Shown here: in pieces, positions 53,940 to 63,680 of the stretch
How the letters are laid out: every line of letters starts with the position of its first letter
Position numbering within the stretch: the stretch's first letter is position 1
DNA from: Croceicoccus bisphenolivorans
GTDB lineage: Bacteria > Pseudomonadota > Alphaproteobacteria > Sphingomonadales > Sphingomonadaceae
Assembly (NCBI RefSeq): GCF_001634625.1
Contig: NZ_LRSE01000010.1
Span: forward strand, 62,001-126,000
Direction of reading: 5' to 3'
DNA: 64,000 bases
Notes under the pieces: generated by a model
The model's database searches: none
What the model was told of the DNA's origin: nothing
The model's input: the letters and a program-made list of their open reading frames with translations, nothing else
Made by a program: the position numbers and the translations under genes

Positions 53940-54692
53940 TCAGCCCGTGTCTCGCCACCGGATAATGTCGGCAAATCCGATCAGCCCATCGAAAAGAGCT
54001 GCGACCACGAGCGACTGCTTGCAATGAACCTGATAGCGTTCGCGGGCCATTTTGAGATGCTGGATGACGGTTTCGGTGCCGATACCCAGTATGATCGCGG
54101 TCTCGGCGGCGGTCTTGCCGCGCGCGGTCCACAACAGACACTCGCGCTGGCGATCGCTAAGCACGGGAACGGTTTCCGTGCTACGAGAGGGACCAAGGGC
54201 AAGGGCGCAACTGAGCGCGAGCGTGCCGACGATCTCGGCAAGGGCCAGGCGACAACGGGGCAGATCCCTGTCCGGACACACGGCAAAGGTGCAAGTTCCG
54301 CGCGCGAGCCCGGGCAGGTGTCGTGGCACTGTATAGCCGTCGCCGATTCCGCATTCCTTCCCGACGGCGAGCATCTGCCGGTCCCCGCGGGTAAGCGGAA
54401 TCATCTCCTCCAGCATATCCCATGCAAAGCCGATAAAACTCTTGTCGCAAGCGCGCCGGACGGGATCCTGGCCCGCCAGATCAAACGCCACATAGACCTT
54501 TGCCCACTCATCGGGATAATCGTGCAGAAGCAAGCCCGGCGCCTCGCGCGATCCCGAGCGCAATTCGAGACTAAGGGCAAAATGGTCGAAACCGAGGCGC
54601 CGCGATACCTCGGCAAGAGCCCCACTCAGTTCGGTGTCCGATTGTACATTTATGAGTTCAGTAGCGAACTCCTCTGCGAAGTAGGCATACAT
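53940..54692 (-). CDS. luxR: LuxR-family quorum-sensing regulator
   Basis: 250 residues. N-terminal autoinducer-binding domain (about 10-160: FDHFALSLEL, YPDEWAKVYVAFDLAGQDPV, FAWDMLEEM) and C-terminal GerE-type HTH (SDRQRECLLWTARGKTAAET and TVIQHLKMARERYQVHCK). The Trp and Asp residues of the ligand pocket are present. Upstream of luxI on the same strand, downstream of the split DUF6499/DUF2285 gene. The 243-base gap before it must hold its own promoter. Confidence 0.9.
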   Translation of the reverse strand: MYAYFAEEFATELINVQSDTELSGALAEVSRRLGFDHFALSLELRSGSREAPGLLLHDYPDEWAKVYVAFDLAGQDPVRRACDKSFIGFAWDMLEEMIPLTRGDRQMLAVGKECGIGDGYTVPRHLPGLARGTCTFAVCPDRDLPRCRLALAEIVGTLALSCALALGPSRSTETVPVLSDRQRECLLWTARGKTAAETAIILGIGTETVIQHLKMARERYQVHCKQSLVVAALFDGLIGFADIIRWRDTG

Positions 54693-54935
54693 AGTCCGGC
54701 CTGTTCGACCGACGAGGGTGCAATCCAACACACCGCCGCTCGATCGCCTGCTGTATGCCTCACCAATGGTTCCATGCCATCGGCACCGGCAGTTGCTGTT
54801 GCGCGCCCCCCTGAAGGTTCGGTTTGTGGCGATACCGAACACAAGACCCGACACCGCAGAAAACGATAGCTTAAACAGTAAGATTGGAAAGTAGCGGGAA
54901 TGCCCACGCCCTTCGAAAGGGCCTCCGGTCGATTG

Positions 54936-55758
54936 CTAATCGCGGCCCTCATCGCTTCCGTCGCAGCGCTCAGTGCGCGAGGCCAGCCGCGTGGAGCCGC
55001 TCAGGAGATCACGATAGCCCGTCGTTGTCATGCGCCGCGCTTCGGCGACAAGACGCTGGGTCTGGCGCCGGTCGGAAGATGACTTCCATTCAATCGCGCG
55101 ATCGTAATCCCGACCGGGAAAGGTCAGATCGCGCGCGATCTGCCGAACCGTTGCGGGTTCACCTGAAGCTGGGTCGAGCCTGTCGAGAATCGCGAGCAGG
55201 AGAACCAGCCGATGTCTGAGATAGGGTGAGGGTGTCAGCGCAGCGCGAGCTGCAATGGCCTGCCGACTGCGCGGATGCTCATGAAGCGCGCTGAGCGCCG
55301 CCAGTCGAACGGACATCGAGTGATCGGCCGGGACGATATAGCCATCGCGAGCGGCCGGCGGGGTCACCACGAGACGGTGGCGCGTGTGTTTTCCCGCCAG
55401 CACCAGGTGCCGATCTGCGCCGGCTTCCGCTTCAACCAGCAGCGATCGCATGTGAAACGCGGACGCGAGCTCCGTCCGACACACGGCTGAAGATGCGACC
55501 ACAACGACGCTCGGATTGTCTTCGGGGCGCCATAATGCCGGACAGACATCGGCTCCGGATGCGGGATCCACGAGGAAATTCGAGGCCCCATGAACGCGCG
55601 CTTCGCCGGCTGGCGAGAGCTTGCGTTTTGCCGTCACCCGCACGGCGGAAGCGGGCGAACTGGGCACGATAGTCCGGATTGCGCCGCAGGAATTCCTGCG
55701 CGAAGTCCGAAAAATCGAAACCGTCGAAGCGCCTTTGCCATTCGGGGATGCGGACCAT
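54936..55758 (-). CDS. DUF6499/DUF2285 protein split by a +1 frame change (FseA-like)
   Basis: The frame starting at 55758 (AGGAGG site upstream) encodes a DUF6499 N terminus, FSDFAQEFLRRNPDYRAQFA, and continues well to ...SWGLEF (codon 61, TTT at 55578-55576). The expected continuation, LVDPASGADVCPALWRPED and the C-terminal DUF2285 domain (RDYDRAIEWKSSSDRRQTQR ... GYRDLL), is in the +1 frame. One base, the C at 55575, must be skipped. The joined product is 273 residues; without the shift it stops after 108. In ICEMlSymR7A two such genes are joined by programmed +1 frameshifting to make excision activator FseA. Decay or a sequencing error are the other options. Confidence 0.8.
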
Positions 55759-56150
55759 GGAGCCCCTCCTTTCGATGGTCCTGCTACCGCAACGGTTTTG
55801 CGCCCGGCATTCTCCTATCCGGGCAGCCGCCTCCCCAGAAATGGTGATGCGGGCACGACGTTTCGAAGAAGGTCGGACGCGCAGAGCTTGCCTGCGGACA
55901 CCTCCGGTATGGAGTAGTAGCGCCTTGCATGATCAATCGCGTTTGGGCACGATTGGTTGGCGCGCACCGAATTGCTGGCAACGGACGCGTGGACAGTTCC
56001 GCCAGACATCATGCACGCCGGTCCGGCCAAGGCCCGGCGGCCGATCCGGTCAAGGGACGTCGCGGCGTCCCGAACGGCGGCAAAGACCTGGACTCCGCAT
56101 CCGGCTCATGCTGACGAGCCGACGAGTGCGGTCGCCTGCTCCCGCTGAGC
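55759..56150. other. Divergent intergenic region before the FseA-like and sigma-factor genes
   Basis: 392 bases with no supported gene. It should hold promoters of both divergent genes. The dyad GCCCGG (55802-55807), 11 bases, CCGGGC (55819-55824) lies 43 bases before the DUF6499 start and could be an operator. Confidence 0.5.
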
Positions 56151-56735
56151 ATGACCGATTTCGCTGCCGGATCCCGGCACCACGCTACACAATCGCTTTC
56201 CTCGCCCTCGTCACCGCAAACCACACGGGCATCGCTTCCGCGCAGCCGCCTGCTCGAAGCTCTCTACCGGGATGAGCGTGCCGGAGTGCTGGCTTACCTG
56301 AAGCGCAAGGTCGGTCACGAGCACGCCAGCGATCTTGCGCAGGAGGTCTTCCTGCGTGCCGCTGGGAGCGCGCAACTGAATGAACTGCGCAATCCGGGCG
56401 GTTTCCTGCATTGTATCGCGAGGAACCTGGCAATCGACTTCGCCCGGAGGAGTCGGTGCCGGATCGTGACCCTGTCGCTCACCGAGAATGGCGATGGCAC
56501 CAGTCTACCTTGCCAGGAAGACCGGTTACACGCGGCGGAGACCAAACAGCTTCTCGAGGAAGCGCTGGCCGAACTCCCGGCGAAGACCGCCCGGGTGTTC
56601 GCGATGAGCCGCTTCGAGAAGAAATCCTACAGGGAAATTCATCTCGAACTCGGTGTCGGGTTGTCGACGGTCGAATACCACATGACGAGAGCTCTCGCTC
56701 ACCTGCGGCGCGAGCTGGCCGCCGAGGACGTCTGA
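56151..56735 (+). CDS. ECF-type sigma factor (FecI-like)
   Basis: 194 residues. Region 2 is LLEALYRDERAGVLAYLKRK with ASDLAQEVFLRAAG, and region 4 is ALAELPAKTARVFAMSRFEK followed by YREIHLELGVGLSTVEYHMT. The first 35 residues are Ser/Thr/Arg-rich and may be an extra tail or a wrong start. FecI-type factors commonly activate an outer-membrane receptor gene, and one follows 110 bases later. No anti-sigma FecR gene is beside it. Confidence 0.85.
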   Translation: MTDFAAGSRHHATQSLSSPSSPQTTRASLPRSRLLEALYRDERAGVLAYLKRKVGHEHASDLAQEVFLRAAGSAQLNELRNPGGFLHCIARNLAIDFARRSRCRIVTLSLTENGDGTSLPCQEDRLHAAETKQLLEEALAELPAKTARVFAMSRFEKKSYREIHLELGVGLSTVEYHMTRALAHLRRELAAEDV

Positions 56736-56845
56736 GTCCCGGTCAATTTAATTTCATGTGCAACTAGGGTGCCGGCCCATCCATGCGTCAACCCCTGCAA
56801 CGGCGAAGCCAGAGCGGCACGTCGCGATTGAACAGGGAGATCAGG

Positions 56846-59194
56846 ATGATGCTGAAATCAAGGGGGCTGCCAGCCCTCCTCGCGGGGACGGCTCTCGTCG
56901 TATTTGCCACGCCGCTTCGTGCACAGGCGGGCGAACAGCCCGGCCCCGCACCCGACGACACGGAAGCCTCGCAGGGCGAGAATGAAGGAAACACCATAGT
57001 CGTCACGGGTACCCGCATTCGCGGCGCGCGGGTGGTCGGCGAGGTCATTTCGCTCGATGGAGAGGCCATCGTGGAAGCAGGTCAAGTCGATCTCGGGGAA
57101 GCGATCCGCTCGCTGCCGCAGAATTTCTCAGGGGGTCAAAACCCGGGGATCGGCTTCGGTGCGGGCAATGCGAACAGCAATGTCAACTCGGCGTCGAGCG
57201 CCAATTTGCGGGGCCTTGGTCCAGACGCCACGCTGACCCTCCTCAATGGTCACCGCCTGCCATACGATTCGGCGCTCCAGGGTGTCGATATCTCCGCCAT
57301 ACCCCTGCCTGCGGTGGACCGGATCGAAATCGTACCGGACGGGGCATCGGCTATTTACGGCTCGGACGCCGTGGGAGGGGTCGTCAATGTCGTTCTGCGG
57401 CGAGACTTCGAAGGCATCACCACTTCGGGGCAGATTGGAGCGAGCACCGACGGGGGCTACTTCCGCCAGCAGGCTGACATCGTCGGAGGCACGCGCTGGA
57501 GCAGTGGCGGTTTCCTGCTCGCCTACGACTTTTCCAACAACTCCAGGATCGCTGCGCGCCAGCGCTCCTATGCGGCATCGCTCGATCCCGAGACCTCGCT
57601 GTATCCTTCGCAGCGTCGCCACGCGGCAATCTTTTCCGGGCACCAGATGGTCGCGTCCGGTGTGACCGCGCGCCTCGATGCGCTCTATTCCACACGTAGC
57701 TCAAGAATCGTCAGCGGCACGCCGGCGGCGCGGTTCGTGTCCGAGCCGGATGTCGAAGCGATCACTTTTGCCCCTTCGCTCGAGATCGAGCTCGGCTCGG
57801 GTTGGATGGCGACGGCGCTTGGCGTGTTCGGGCGCGATCGAACGCATTTCCAGACAAATTCCACGCAAAATGGCGCGGAAACGGTCACGACAGGCTGCTT
57901 CTGCAACGCCATCGCTTCGGGAGAGATCGGTGCCGAGGGTCCGTTGTTCACGCTTCCCGGCGGGGCCGCCAGGCTTGCGGTAGGCGCCGGATTTCGCAAC
58001 AATCGTCTCGACTTCTCGCGGGAAATCAATGCCAGTCCCTCGGCGGCCTTCGATATCACCCGGCGCAGCCGGTTCGCTTACGGGGAGCTCTTTCTCCCCA
58101 TCATTTCGGGCAGCAATGATATTTCCGGGATCGAACGGCTCAGTCTCTCGGCCGCGCTGCGCTATGAGGACTACCCGGACCTCGATCAGCTGGCCACGCC
58201 GCGCCTCGGTGCGATCTATTCGCCTGTCGCCGGGCTGACCTTCCGGGCAAGCTGGTCGCGGTCCTTCAAGGCGCCCACGCTGTTTCAGCAGTTTACGCCC
58301 TATCAGGCATTCCTGCTCCCCGCTGTAGCTTTTGGCGCGGGCTCCGGTCCGGACACCGTCCTGTTCACCAGCGGCGGCAATCCGGATATCCAGTCCGAAC
58401 GTGCACGCAGCTGGACCGCCGGGGTCGAGCTTGAGCCGGCCGGCGTCCCCGGCCTGCTCGTTTCGGCAACATGGTACGATATTCGCTACAGCGACAGGGT
58501 CGTGCAGCCGATTGCCGGATCGATTGCCGCTGCCTTCCGCGATCCTGGTTTCGCCAGCCTGATCGATTTCTCGCCGCAGGCCGACCTGCTGGCGGGACTC
58601 ATCTCCGGAGCCCAGTTGGGTCTGCAGAACTTTTCCGGCTCGCAATACGATGCTGCCAACGTGGTCGCCCTGGTCGACAACCGGAATATCAACGTCGCGG
58701 TCCAGCAGATCGAAGGCATCGATGCGCGCATCTCATGGACCCGCAGGCTGCGCGGCGACGATTCCATGTCGCTCGAGCTCGCCGGCAGCTGGCTCGACAG
58801 CGACCAGCAGCTGACCGCCGCGCTCCCCAAGGTGCAGCTTTCGGGAACAGTGTTCAATCCTCCTCGCATCCGCGCCCGGGGGACCGCCCGCTACGAAACG
58901 GGCGCGTTCAAGGCGAATGCCGCGCTCAACTACACCGGAGCCTTGAGAGATCGACGATTTGCCGAAGAAAGCCGGATTGCACCGAGCGCAACTCTCGATC
59001 TCGGATTCAGTTACGAGATTATCGAAGGCGCGGACAGGGATCCGGGCCTGGAGGTTTCGCTTACCATCCAGAACGTCTTCGATGACGAGCCCGAGGTCAT
59101 CGCCATTACCGGGCCGAACGACACACCGTATGATTCGACCAATTATTCGCCAATCGGCCGCTTCATCGCCTTCGGTATCAGGAGGCACTGGTGA
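56846..59194 (+). CDS. TonB-dependent outer-membrane receptor of the lasso locus
   Basis: 782 residues with a signal peptide (LPALLAGTALVVFATPLRAQA) and then a TonB box-like stretch and plug domain (IVVTGTRIRGARVVGEVISL, VDRIEIVPDGASAIYGSDAV GGVVNVVLRRDF split across a Gly pair). The beta-barrel occupies about residues 200-780, ending in aromatic IGRFIAFGIRRHW. In proteobacterial lasso clusters such a receptor takes up the peptide, often with its iron or other cargo. Two ATGs adjoin; the first has GGGAGA upstream. It overlaps the isopeptidase start by one base. Confidence 0.88.
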   Translation: MMLKSRGLPALLAGTALVVFATPLRAQAGEQPGPAPDDTEASQGENEGNTIVVTGTRIRGARVVGEVISLDGEAIVEAGQVDLGEAIRSLPQNFSGGQNPGIGFGAGNANSNVNSASSANLRGLGPDATLTLLNGHRLPYDSALQGVDISAIPLPAVDRIEIVPDGASAIYGSDAVGGVVNVVLRRDFEGITTSGQIGASTDGGYFRQQADIVGGTRWSSGGFLLAYDFSNNSRIAARQRSYAASLDPETSLYPSQRRHAAIFSGHQMVASGVTARLDALYSTRSSRIVSGTPAARFVSEPDVEAITFAPSLEIELGSGWMATALGVFGRDRTHFQTNSTQNGAETVTTGCFCNAIASGEIGAEGPLFTLPGGAARLAVGAGFRNNRLDFSREINASPSAAFDITRRSRFAYGELFLPIISGSNDISGIERLSLSAALRYEDYPDLDQLATPRLGAIYSPVAGLTFRASWSRSFKAPTLFQQFTPYQAFLLPAVAFGAGSGPDTVLFTSGGNPDIQSERARSWTAGVELEPAGVPGLLVSATWYDIRYSDRVVQPIAGSIAAAFRDPGFASLIDFSPQADLLAGLISGAQLGLQNFSGSQYDAANVVALVDNRNINVAVQQIEGIDARISWTRRLRGDDSMSLELAGSWLDSDQQLTAALPKVQLSGTVFNPPRIRARGTARYETGAFKANAALNYTGALRDRRFAEESRIAPSATLDLGFSYEIIEGADRDPGLEVSLTIQNVFDDEPEVIAITGPNDTPYDSTNYSPIGRFIAFGIRRHW

Positions 59195-61320
59195 TGGGTT
59201 TCCTGGCTGCTGCCCTGTCCTTCTCGATCATTCCCGTCGCCGAGCCGCCCCGGTCGCTTGCCGACCCCTGCGAGGCTTTCGAAAGCAGCCCGGGGCTTCG
59301 AGGCAAGCGCGGCATGACGGCGGAAGACCTGGTGCAACTTGCCGATATCGGGCGAGCGGATCCCAACGAAACGCCAAGCGCCTTCGGTCTCTCGCCAGAT
59401 ATGAAGCAGATTGCATTCGCCGTGCGGCGCGGCAATGCCGAGACCAACGGCTATTGCCAGCGGCTGGTGGTCATGCCGCTCGACAGGAGCCAGGCACCGC
59501 GGGAGCTCGATCGGGGCGGTGAATATCTCCGTGACGATTTTCGGCTGCGCGAATTTCCGTCGGTCACCGCGGGCTGGGCCAAGGTCAACACGCCGCGCTG
59601 GTCGCCAGACGGACAATCGATCGCCTATCTCAAACGGATCGAAGGGTCGAACCAGGTCTGGCTGGCGGACAGCGCGGGAGGAACGGACGCGCGGCAAGTC
59701 ACCACCCTCCCCGACGATGTCGATGCGTTCGCCTGGCTCGGCGGCGGCGAAGCGCTCGTCGTCGCCACGAGGCCCGGAATAAGACGGGCGGCGCTGGGAA
59801 TCGCGCAGCAGGCGCGCCGGGGCTTCCTCTACGACGAGAGCATTTCGCCGCAATTCACGTCCCGCCCGATCCCGCGGGAAGCAATCGCGACGGAATACAC
59901 CACCATCGATCTCGCGACAGGGGAATCCCGAAGCTCCACGCCAGAAGAGATAGCCGTGCTGTCTCCGGAAGGACCGCAAGGTCTCCCCGAGCGGGCGCGT
60001 GGCTACGTCGCCGGTCCCGAAGGATGGGCCGCGTGGCTCGAGCCCAAGTTTCCCGACCGCTATATCTCTCCGACGCGGCTGGTTCTGTCCGATCCGACGG
60101 ACACCCGGATCAGCTGCCCTGCAAAGCTGTGCGAAGGCATCATGCGGATGTGGTGGTCGCCTTCCGAACGCGCGCTCTTCGCCGTCCAGAAGACAGGCTG
60201 GGGGCAGAGCAGCATGGGAATCCTGCGCTGGGATATCGGTGCCAGTGTACCGCGCCGCCTGATGGTCAGCGACGACATGCTGATCGGATGCGCTCTGGCC
60301 GCAGACGAGATCATCTGCGCGCGCGAAGGAGCGACAACCCCGCGACGGCTGGTGGGGATCGGCCTCGACAATGGCGAGGCGCGACTGATTCACGATCCCA
60401 ATCCTCTGGTTTCCTCGCTCGACCTTGGTTCGGTCCAGCGTTTCCGGTTCAGCAATGCCTATGGTGTGGAAAGCTATGCCGATCTCGTGCTGCCTCCCGA
60501 TCATCAGCCGGGTCAACGCCATCCGCTGGTCGTCGTCCAATATATCAGCCACGGGTTCCTGCGCGGAGGCTCGGGGGACGAAGTCCCCGTACAGCCACTG
60601 GCTGCTCGCGGTTTTGCCGTTCTCAGTTTCGCCAAGCCCGACCTCGCCCCCGCTGTCGCACAAGCGCAAACCGCGACCGAACTGCTGAGCGCCAACAGGG
60701 TCGACTGGCTCGACCGGCGCAATGTCCAGTCCTCGCTCGATATCGCGCTCGATCACGCGATCGGGACCGGCACTGTCGATGCCAGTCGCATAGGCCTCAC
60801 CGGCTGGAGCGATGGGGTCTCGTCGGCCCAGTTCGCCTTGATCAATTCGCCTCGATACAAGGTCGCCAGCCTCGGATCGTGCTGCGAGGACATGTACAGC
60901 TACGTGCTGTCCGCCGGGCCCGCCTACAGTGCATTCACCCGGAGCATCGGCTACCGGTTCCTCGAGGACGGCGCGGAGGAATTCTGGCGCCCGATGTCGC
61001 TGATCCTCAACGTGGACCGCGTCGATGTCCCGATCCTCATCCAGAATGCCGACAGCGAATATGAGGGCGGCCTCGATGTGGTCGAGGTCTACCGCCACAA
61101 GGGCAAGCCGATCGAGCTTCACGTGTTCGAGGATGAGACGCACTACAAATGGCAGCCTGCCCATCGCAGTGCGGTCTACGAACGGACCACCGAATGGCTC
61201 GAGTTCTGGCTCATGAAGCGCAGAAACTGTGTCTCCGAGCGCGACCGGCAATACGACCGGTGGCTGACGATGGAAGGCGCTCCAACACGGGCCGAGTTGA
61301 CCTGCTCGCCCGGGTCCTAA
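59194..61320 (+). CDS. Lasso peptide isopeptidase (AtxE2-like S9 hydrolase)
   Basis: 708 residues. Signal segment MGFLAAALSFSIIPVAEPP, beta-propeller (about 70-400), and C-terminal alpha/beta-hydrolase domain. The catalytic triad is Ser539 (GWSDG), Asp620 (NADSEYEGG) and His650 (DETHYKW), spaced 81 and 30 residues apart; AtxE2 has Ser527, Asp610, His638 (83 and 28). It should cut the isopeptide bond and open the lasso ring. An AGGAGG site precedes the ATG; GTG 59191 is an alternative. It overlaps the cyclase gene tail to tail. Confidence 0.88.
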   Translation: MGFLAAALSFSIIPVAEPPRSLADPCEAFESSPGLRGKRGMTAEDLVQLADIGRADPNETPSAFGLSPDMKQIAFAVRRGNAETNGYCQRLVVMPLDRSQAPRELDRGGEYLRDDFRLREFPSVTAGWAKVNTPRWSPDGQSIAYLKRIEGSNQVWLADSAGGTDARQVTTLPDDVDAFAWLGGGEALVVATRPGIRRAALGIAQQARRGFLYDESISPQFTSRPIPREAIATEYTTIDLATGESRSSTPEEIAVLSPEGPQGLPERARGYVAGPEGWAAWLEPKFPDRYISPTRLVLSDPTDTRISCPAKLCEGIMRMWWSPSERALFAVQKTGWGQSSMGILRWDIGASVPRRLMVSDDMLIGCALAADEIICAREGATTPRRLVGIGLDNGEARLIHDPNPLVSSLDLGSVQRFRFSNAYGVESYADLVLPPDHQPGQRHPLVVVQYISHGFLRGGSGDEVPVQPLAARGFAVLSFAKPDLAPAVAQAQTATELLSANRVDWLDRRNVQSSLDIALDHAIGTGTVDASRIGLTGWSDGVSSAQFALINSPRYKVASLGSCCEDMYSYVLSAGPAYSAFTRSIGYRFLEDGAEEFWRPMSLILNVDRVDVPILIQNADSEYEGGLDVVEVYRHKGKPIELHVFEDETHYKWQPAHRSAVYERTTEWLEFWLMKRRNCVSERDRQYDRWLTMEGAPTRAELTCSPGS

Positions 61321-63053
61321 TCCTGCCACGCCCGAGCCCAGTGTTCGGCTTCGGCAAGGTCGAGCAACCGGTAGATAATCGAATCTCCGGTGTAAGCGTC
61401 GATCCCCAGGGCCTCTTCGACGGCCGGCAGGTCGAGCAGGCCCTGGCGTGCGAGAATGCCGTCCATCAGGGAGTGCCTGACAGCCTGCCGGTTCCGGTCG
61501 AAAATCGCGCGGATGTAGCTATCGGGGCCGGCCTTGGCTGTGCGCGTGAGGATCGAGGGTGGCAATGCATCCGCAAAAGCGCGCCGCGCCACAGAGCGAT
61601 TCAATCCGCCCTCGCACCATAACCAGGCCGGAATAGCGAGGCACAATTCCATGAGCGGCTGGCTCATCAAGGGCGAAAAGCGCGACATGGGTGATGTCAG
61701 TCCGTGAAGATGGTGCTGGCATCGCATGATCAGCGCCAGGTGATCATGCTTGCCGCCGTGCGGCCCGACGGGAACCCTGGTCCAGGGCGCTACCGGTTCG
61801 GCACTTTCGAAGTCCGGCGCAGGACGTGACAGCAGACGCGCGTCAGCAGGCCATGGCGGGAAACCAGCGGGCCTCGTCATCCTGCGCCAGATCGCTGTCG
61901 CCATTTCGGGAACATCGCAGCCAGTTACGCGACAGCTGTCGAGGAATGTCGAGGCCCAGCCCGCAAGTGTGAATTCGGCTCGCAGTCGATCGGCAATCGG
62001 TGCTGCCGAGTGTAGATAGCAGAACAGATTGTCACCGCCGTTGCCGTCCATGATCGTAACCGCGCCGAGGTCATCGGCAGCCTTGGCAAACAACCGGTCG
62101 ACGCCGTTGAGAAAGGACTTGCGCGAAGGGCGAGGCAAGGCGCCCGAGGCATTTTCGAGAGGGTCGAACAGCGCAGGGTCGTAGATGCCTTCCGCGAGAG
62201 GGACATCGAGGTGTTCGGCCAGACGCCGGACGGCTGGTCGCTCGTCGCCGCTGGGATCGGCGGTGGCGGCCGTGACGCATGAAAACGCCGCACCGCCACA
62301 ATGGAGTGCGCCGCAGATGAACGAGGAATCGACGCCCCCCGATGCGGCCACGGTGACTGGCCCCAGCGATCTTTCCCAGGCGCCAATCACGGCAATCGCC
62401 GTCTCGCGCAGCTGGTTGGCCGCATCGCCGAACGAGGGATGGGGGGCGACAGGCATGAAGGCATCGGGTCGCCAGAGGAGCTTTTCCGATATCGAGCGTC
62501 CGAAGATGGTGGTCAGGCTGCCGGGCGGTACCTCTCGCACGCCTTCCAGACAGGTGGCGCGCGAGCGCAGCTCGGGTCGGCAAAGAAACGCATGGACGTC
62601 CTTCCAGTCGACCCGCAGGTGCACATGCGTGCATCGTTCGAGCACCCGAACGTTAGAGGATATCACCACGTGGTTCTCGGTAGTGACCGAATACACCGGC
62701 AGCAGTCCAGAAGGATCGACGAGAACGGATGCCCTGCGCTCGTCAGGGTCAGTCAATACAGCGATGTAGGCACCCCAACACTGATCGAGCAGACGACGAG
62801 CCATGCTCTGTGCGTCTTCGTCCATCTCCCGGTCGAACACGATCGAACGGCAGGCCGCCCCGTTGGGACGGGAAAAAAGCGTACCGATCACGATCCCCCT
62901 GGAGCCCATGTCGGTCACTGGCATGCCGCCGCCAAGCCAAACCCGCGGCTCATCTGCGCGAAGCGTCCCGAGATCGGAATGCAGCCGTGGGCGAGCGGAA
63001 AGTAGCGCACTGTCGGTGAGCGGAACTGCGAGTGCGAATCCGGGGCTGCTCAC
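61317..63053 (-). CDS. Lasso peptide macrolactam synthetase (cyclase, C protein)
   Basis: 578 residues of the asparagine synthetase type. The N-terminal glutamine amidotransferase-like half lacks the catalytic first cysteine, as normal for lasso cyclases. The ATP pyrophosphatase motif SGGVDSS is at residues 238-244, and the substrate/Mg site DGNGGDNLFCY follows. It adenylates the ring acid and joins it to Gly1. The GTG start at 63053 overlaps the B stop (GTGA). Order A-B-C on the minus strand. Confidence 0.9.
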   Translation of the reverse strand: MSSPGFALAVPLTDSALLSARPRLHSDLGTLRADEPRVWLGGGMPVTDMGSRGIVIGTLFSRPNGAACRSIVFDREMDEDAQSMARRLLDQCWGAYIAVLTDPDERRASVLVDPSGLLPVYSVTTENHVVISSNVRVLERCTHVHLRVDWKDVHAFLCRPELRSRATCLEGVREVPPGSLTTIFGRSISEKLLWRPDAFMPVAPHPSFGDAANQLRETAIAVIGAWERSLGPVTVAASGGVDSSFICGALHCGGAAFSCVTAATADPSGDERPAVRRLAEHLDVPLAEGIYDPALFDPLENASGALPRPSRKSFLNGVDRLFAKAADDLGAVTIMDGNGGDNLFCYLHSAAPIADRLRAEFTLAGWASTFLDSCRVTGCDVPEMATAIWRRMTRPAGFPPWPADARLLSRPAPDFESAEPVAPWTRVPVGPHGGKHDHLALIMRCQHHLHGLTSPMSRFSPLMSQPLMELCLAIPAWLWCEGGLNRSVARRAFADALPPSILTRTAKAGPDSYIRAIFDRNRQAVRHSLMDGILARQGLLDLPAVEEALGIDAYTGDSIIYRLLDLAEAEHWARAWQD

Positions 63054-63670
63054 AGCACCAGCAGCGGGGTATAGCGCTGCACCTCCTCGACGCTGTCGTT
63101 GAGCACCACGTCGTCCGCCTGCGCCCAGCAATGGGCCGCAAACGGCGCGAGCTTTACGGCGATGACGACGTTCACAGGGGCGCCACGGGCCGCGAGCCGA
63201 ACGGCCAGCGCAATGGATCGCGGCAGGCACCGGTTCGCGGCAGTGCGCAAAATGCGGGCATGTTCGAAGGAGCGGACGATACGATCCGCAATCGCAGAAT
63301 CGCTGCGGGGGCGACCCCGGCGCGCAAGAAGCTGCCGGGTCTCGCTGAGAACGGAATGGAAGCCCGAAGTCGCAATTCGCCGTTCGACACGCCGCTGCGT
63401 CCAGAGCGAGTGGGCAATCTCGGACAGGCTGAATGCGCCGAACTCGATAGCCTGCGATGTCCGGGTCGGCGGTGCCCAGTTCAAAGGCCGCGGGAAATCC
63501 GGCGGCTGGCGCCAGCGCTCGCGTCCGCTTCGTGCGACCATGTCGAGAAATGTATGGTTCTGGTCTCGGCCAAGACGAAAATACCGGTCCGCGGCCAGGT
63601 CGAGGAAGATCAGCTGTCCATCGATCTCACGCCACGCCAAAGCGTCGCGATCAGGGTCCGGATGTACCAT
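63050..63670 (-). CDS. Lasso peptide leader protease (B protein with RRE domain)
   Basis: 206 residues. The N-terminal part (WREIDGQLIFLDLAADRYFR) is a PqqD-like recognition element that binds the leader. The C-terminal transglutaminase-like protease has Cys148 (NRCLPRSIAL), His180 (FAAHCWAQ) and Asp192 (VLND) in the usual C-H-D order. It removes the leader before ring closure. Start ATG at 63670; no strong ribosome site is seen, so coupling through the short hairpin-containing gap may matter. Confidence 0.88.
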   Translation of the reverse strand: MVHPDPDRDALAWREIDGQLIFLDLAADRYFRLGRDQNHTFLDMVARSGRERWRQPPDFPRPLNWAPPTRTSQAIEFGAFSLSEIAHSLWTQRRVERRIATSGFHSVLSETRQLLARRGRPRSDSAIADRIVRSFEHARILRTAANRCLPRSIALAVRLAARGAPVNVVIAVKLAPFAAHCWAQADDVVLNDSVEEVQRYTPLLVL

Positions 63671-63680
63671 GACGGCGGGT

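Noticed and set aside
54908-54922. Small hairpin GCCCTT-CGA-AAGGGC after the DUF2285 end as terminator
   Set aside because: Stem of six pairs, no T-run on the minus strand; support is too weak.
59143-61329. 728-codon frame opposite the isopeptidase
   Set aside because: The plus strand has a complete Ser-Asp-His triad at AtxE2-like spacing.
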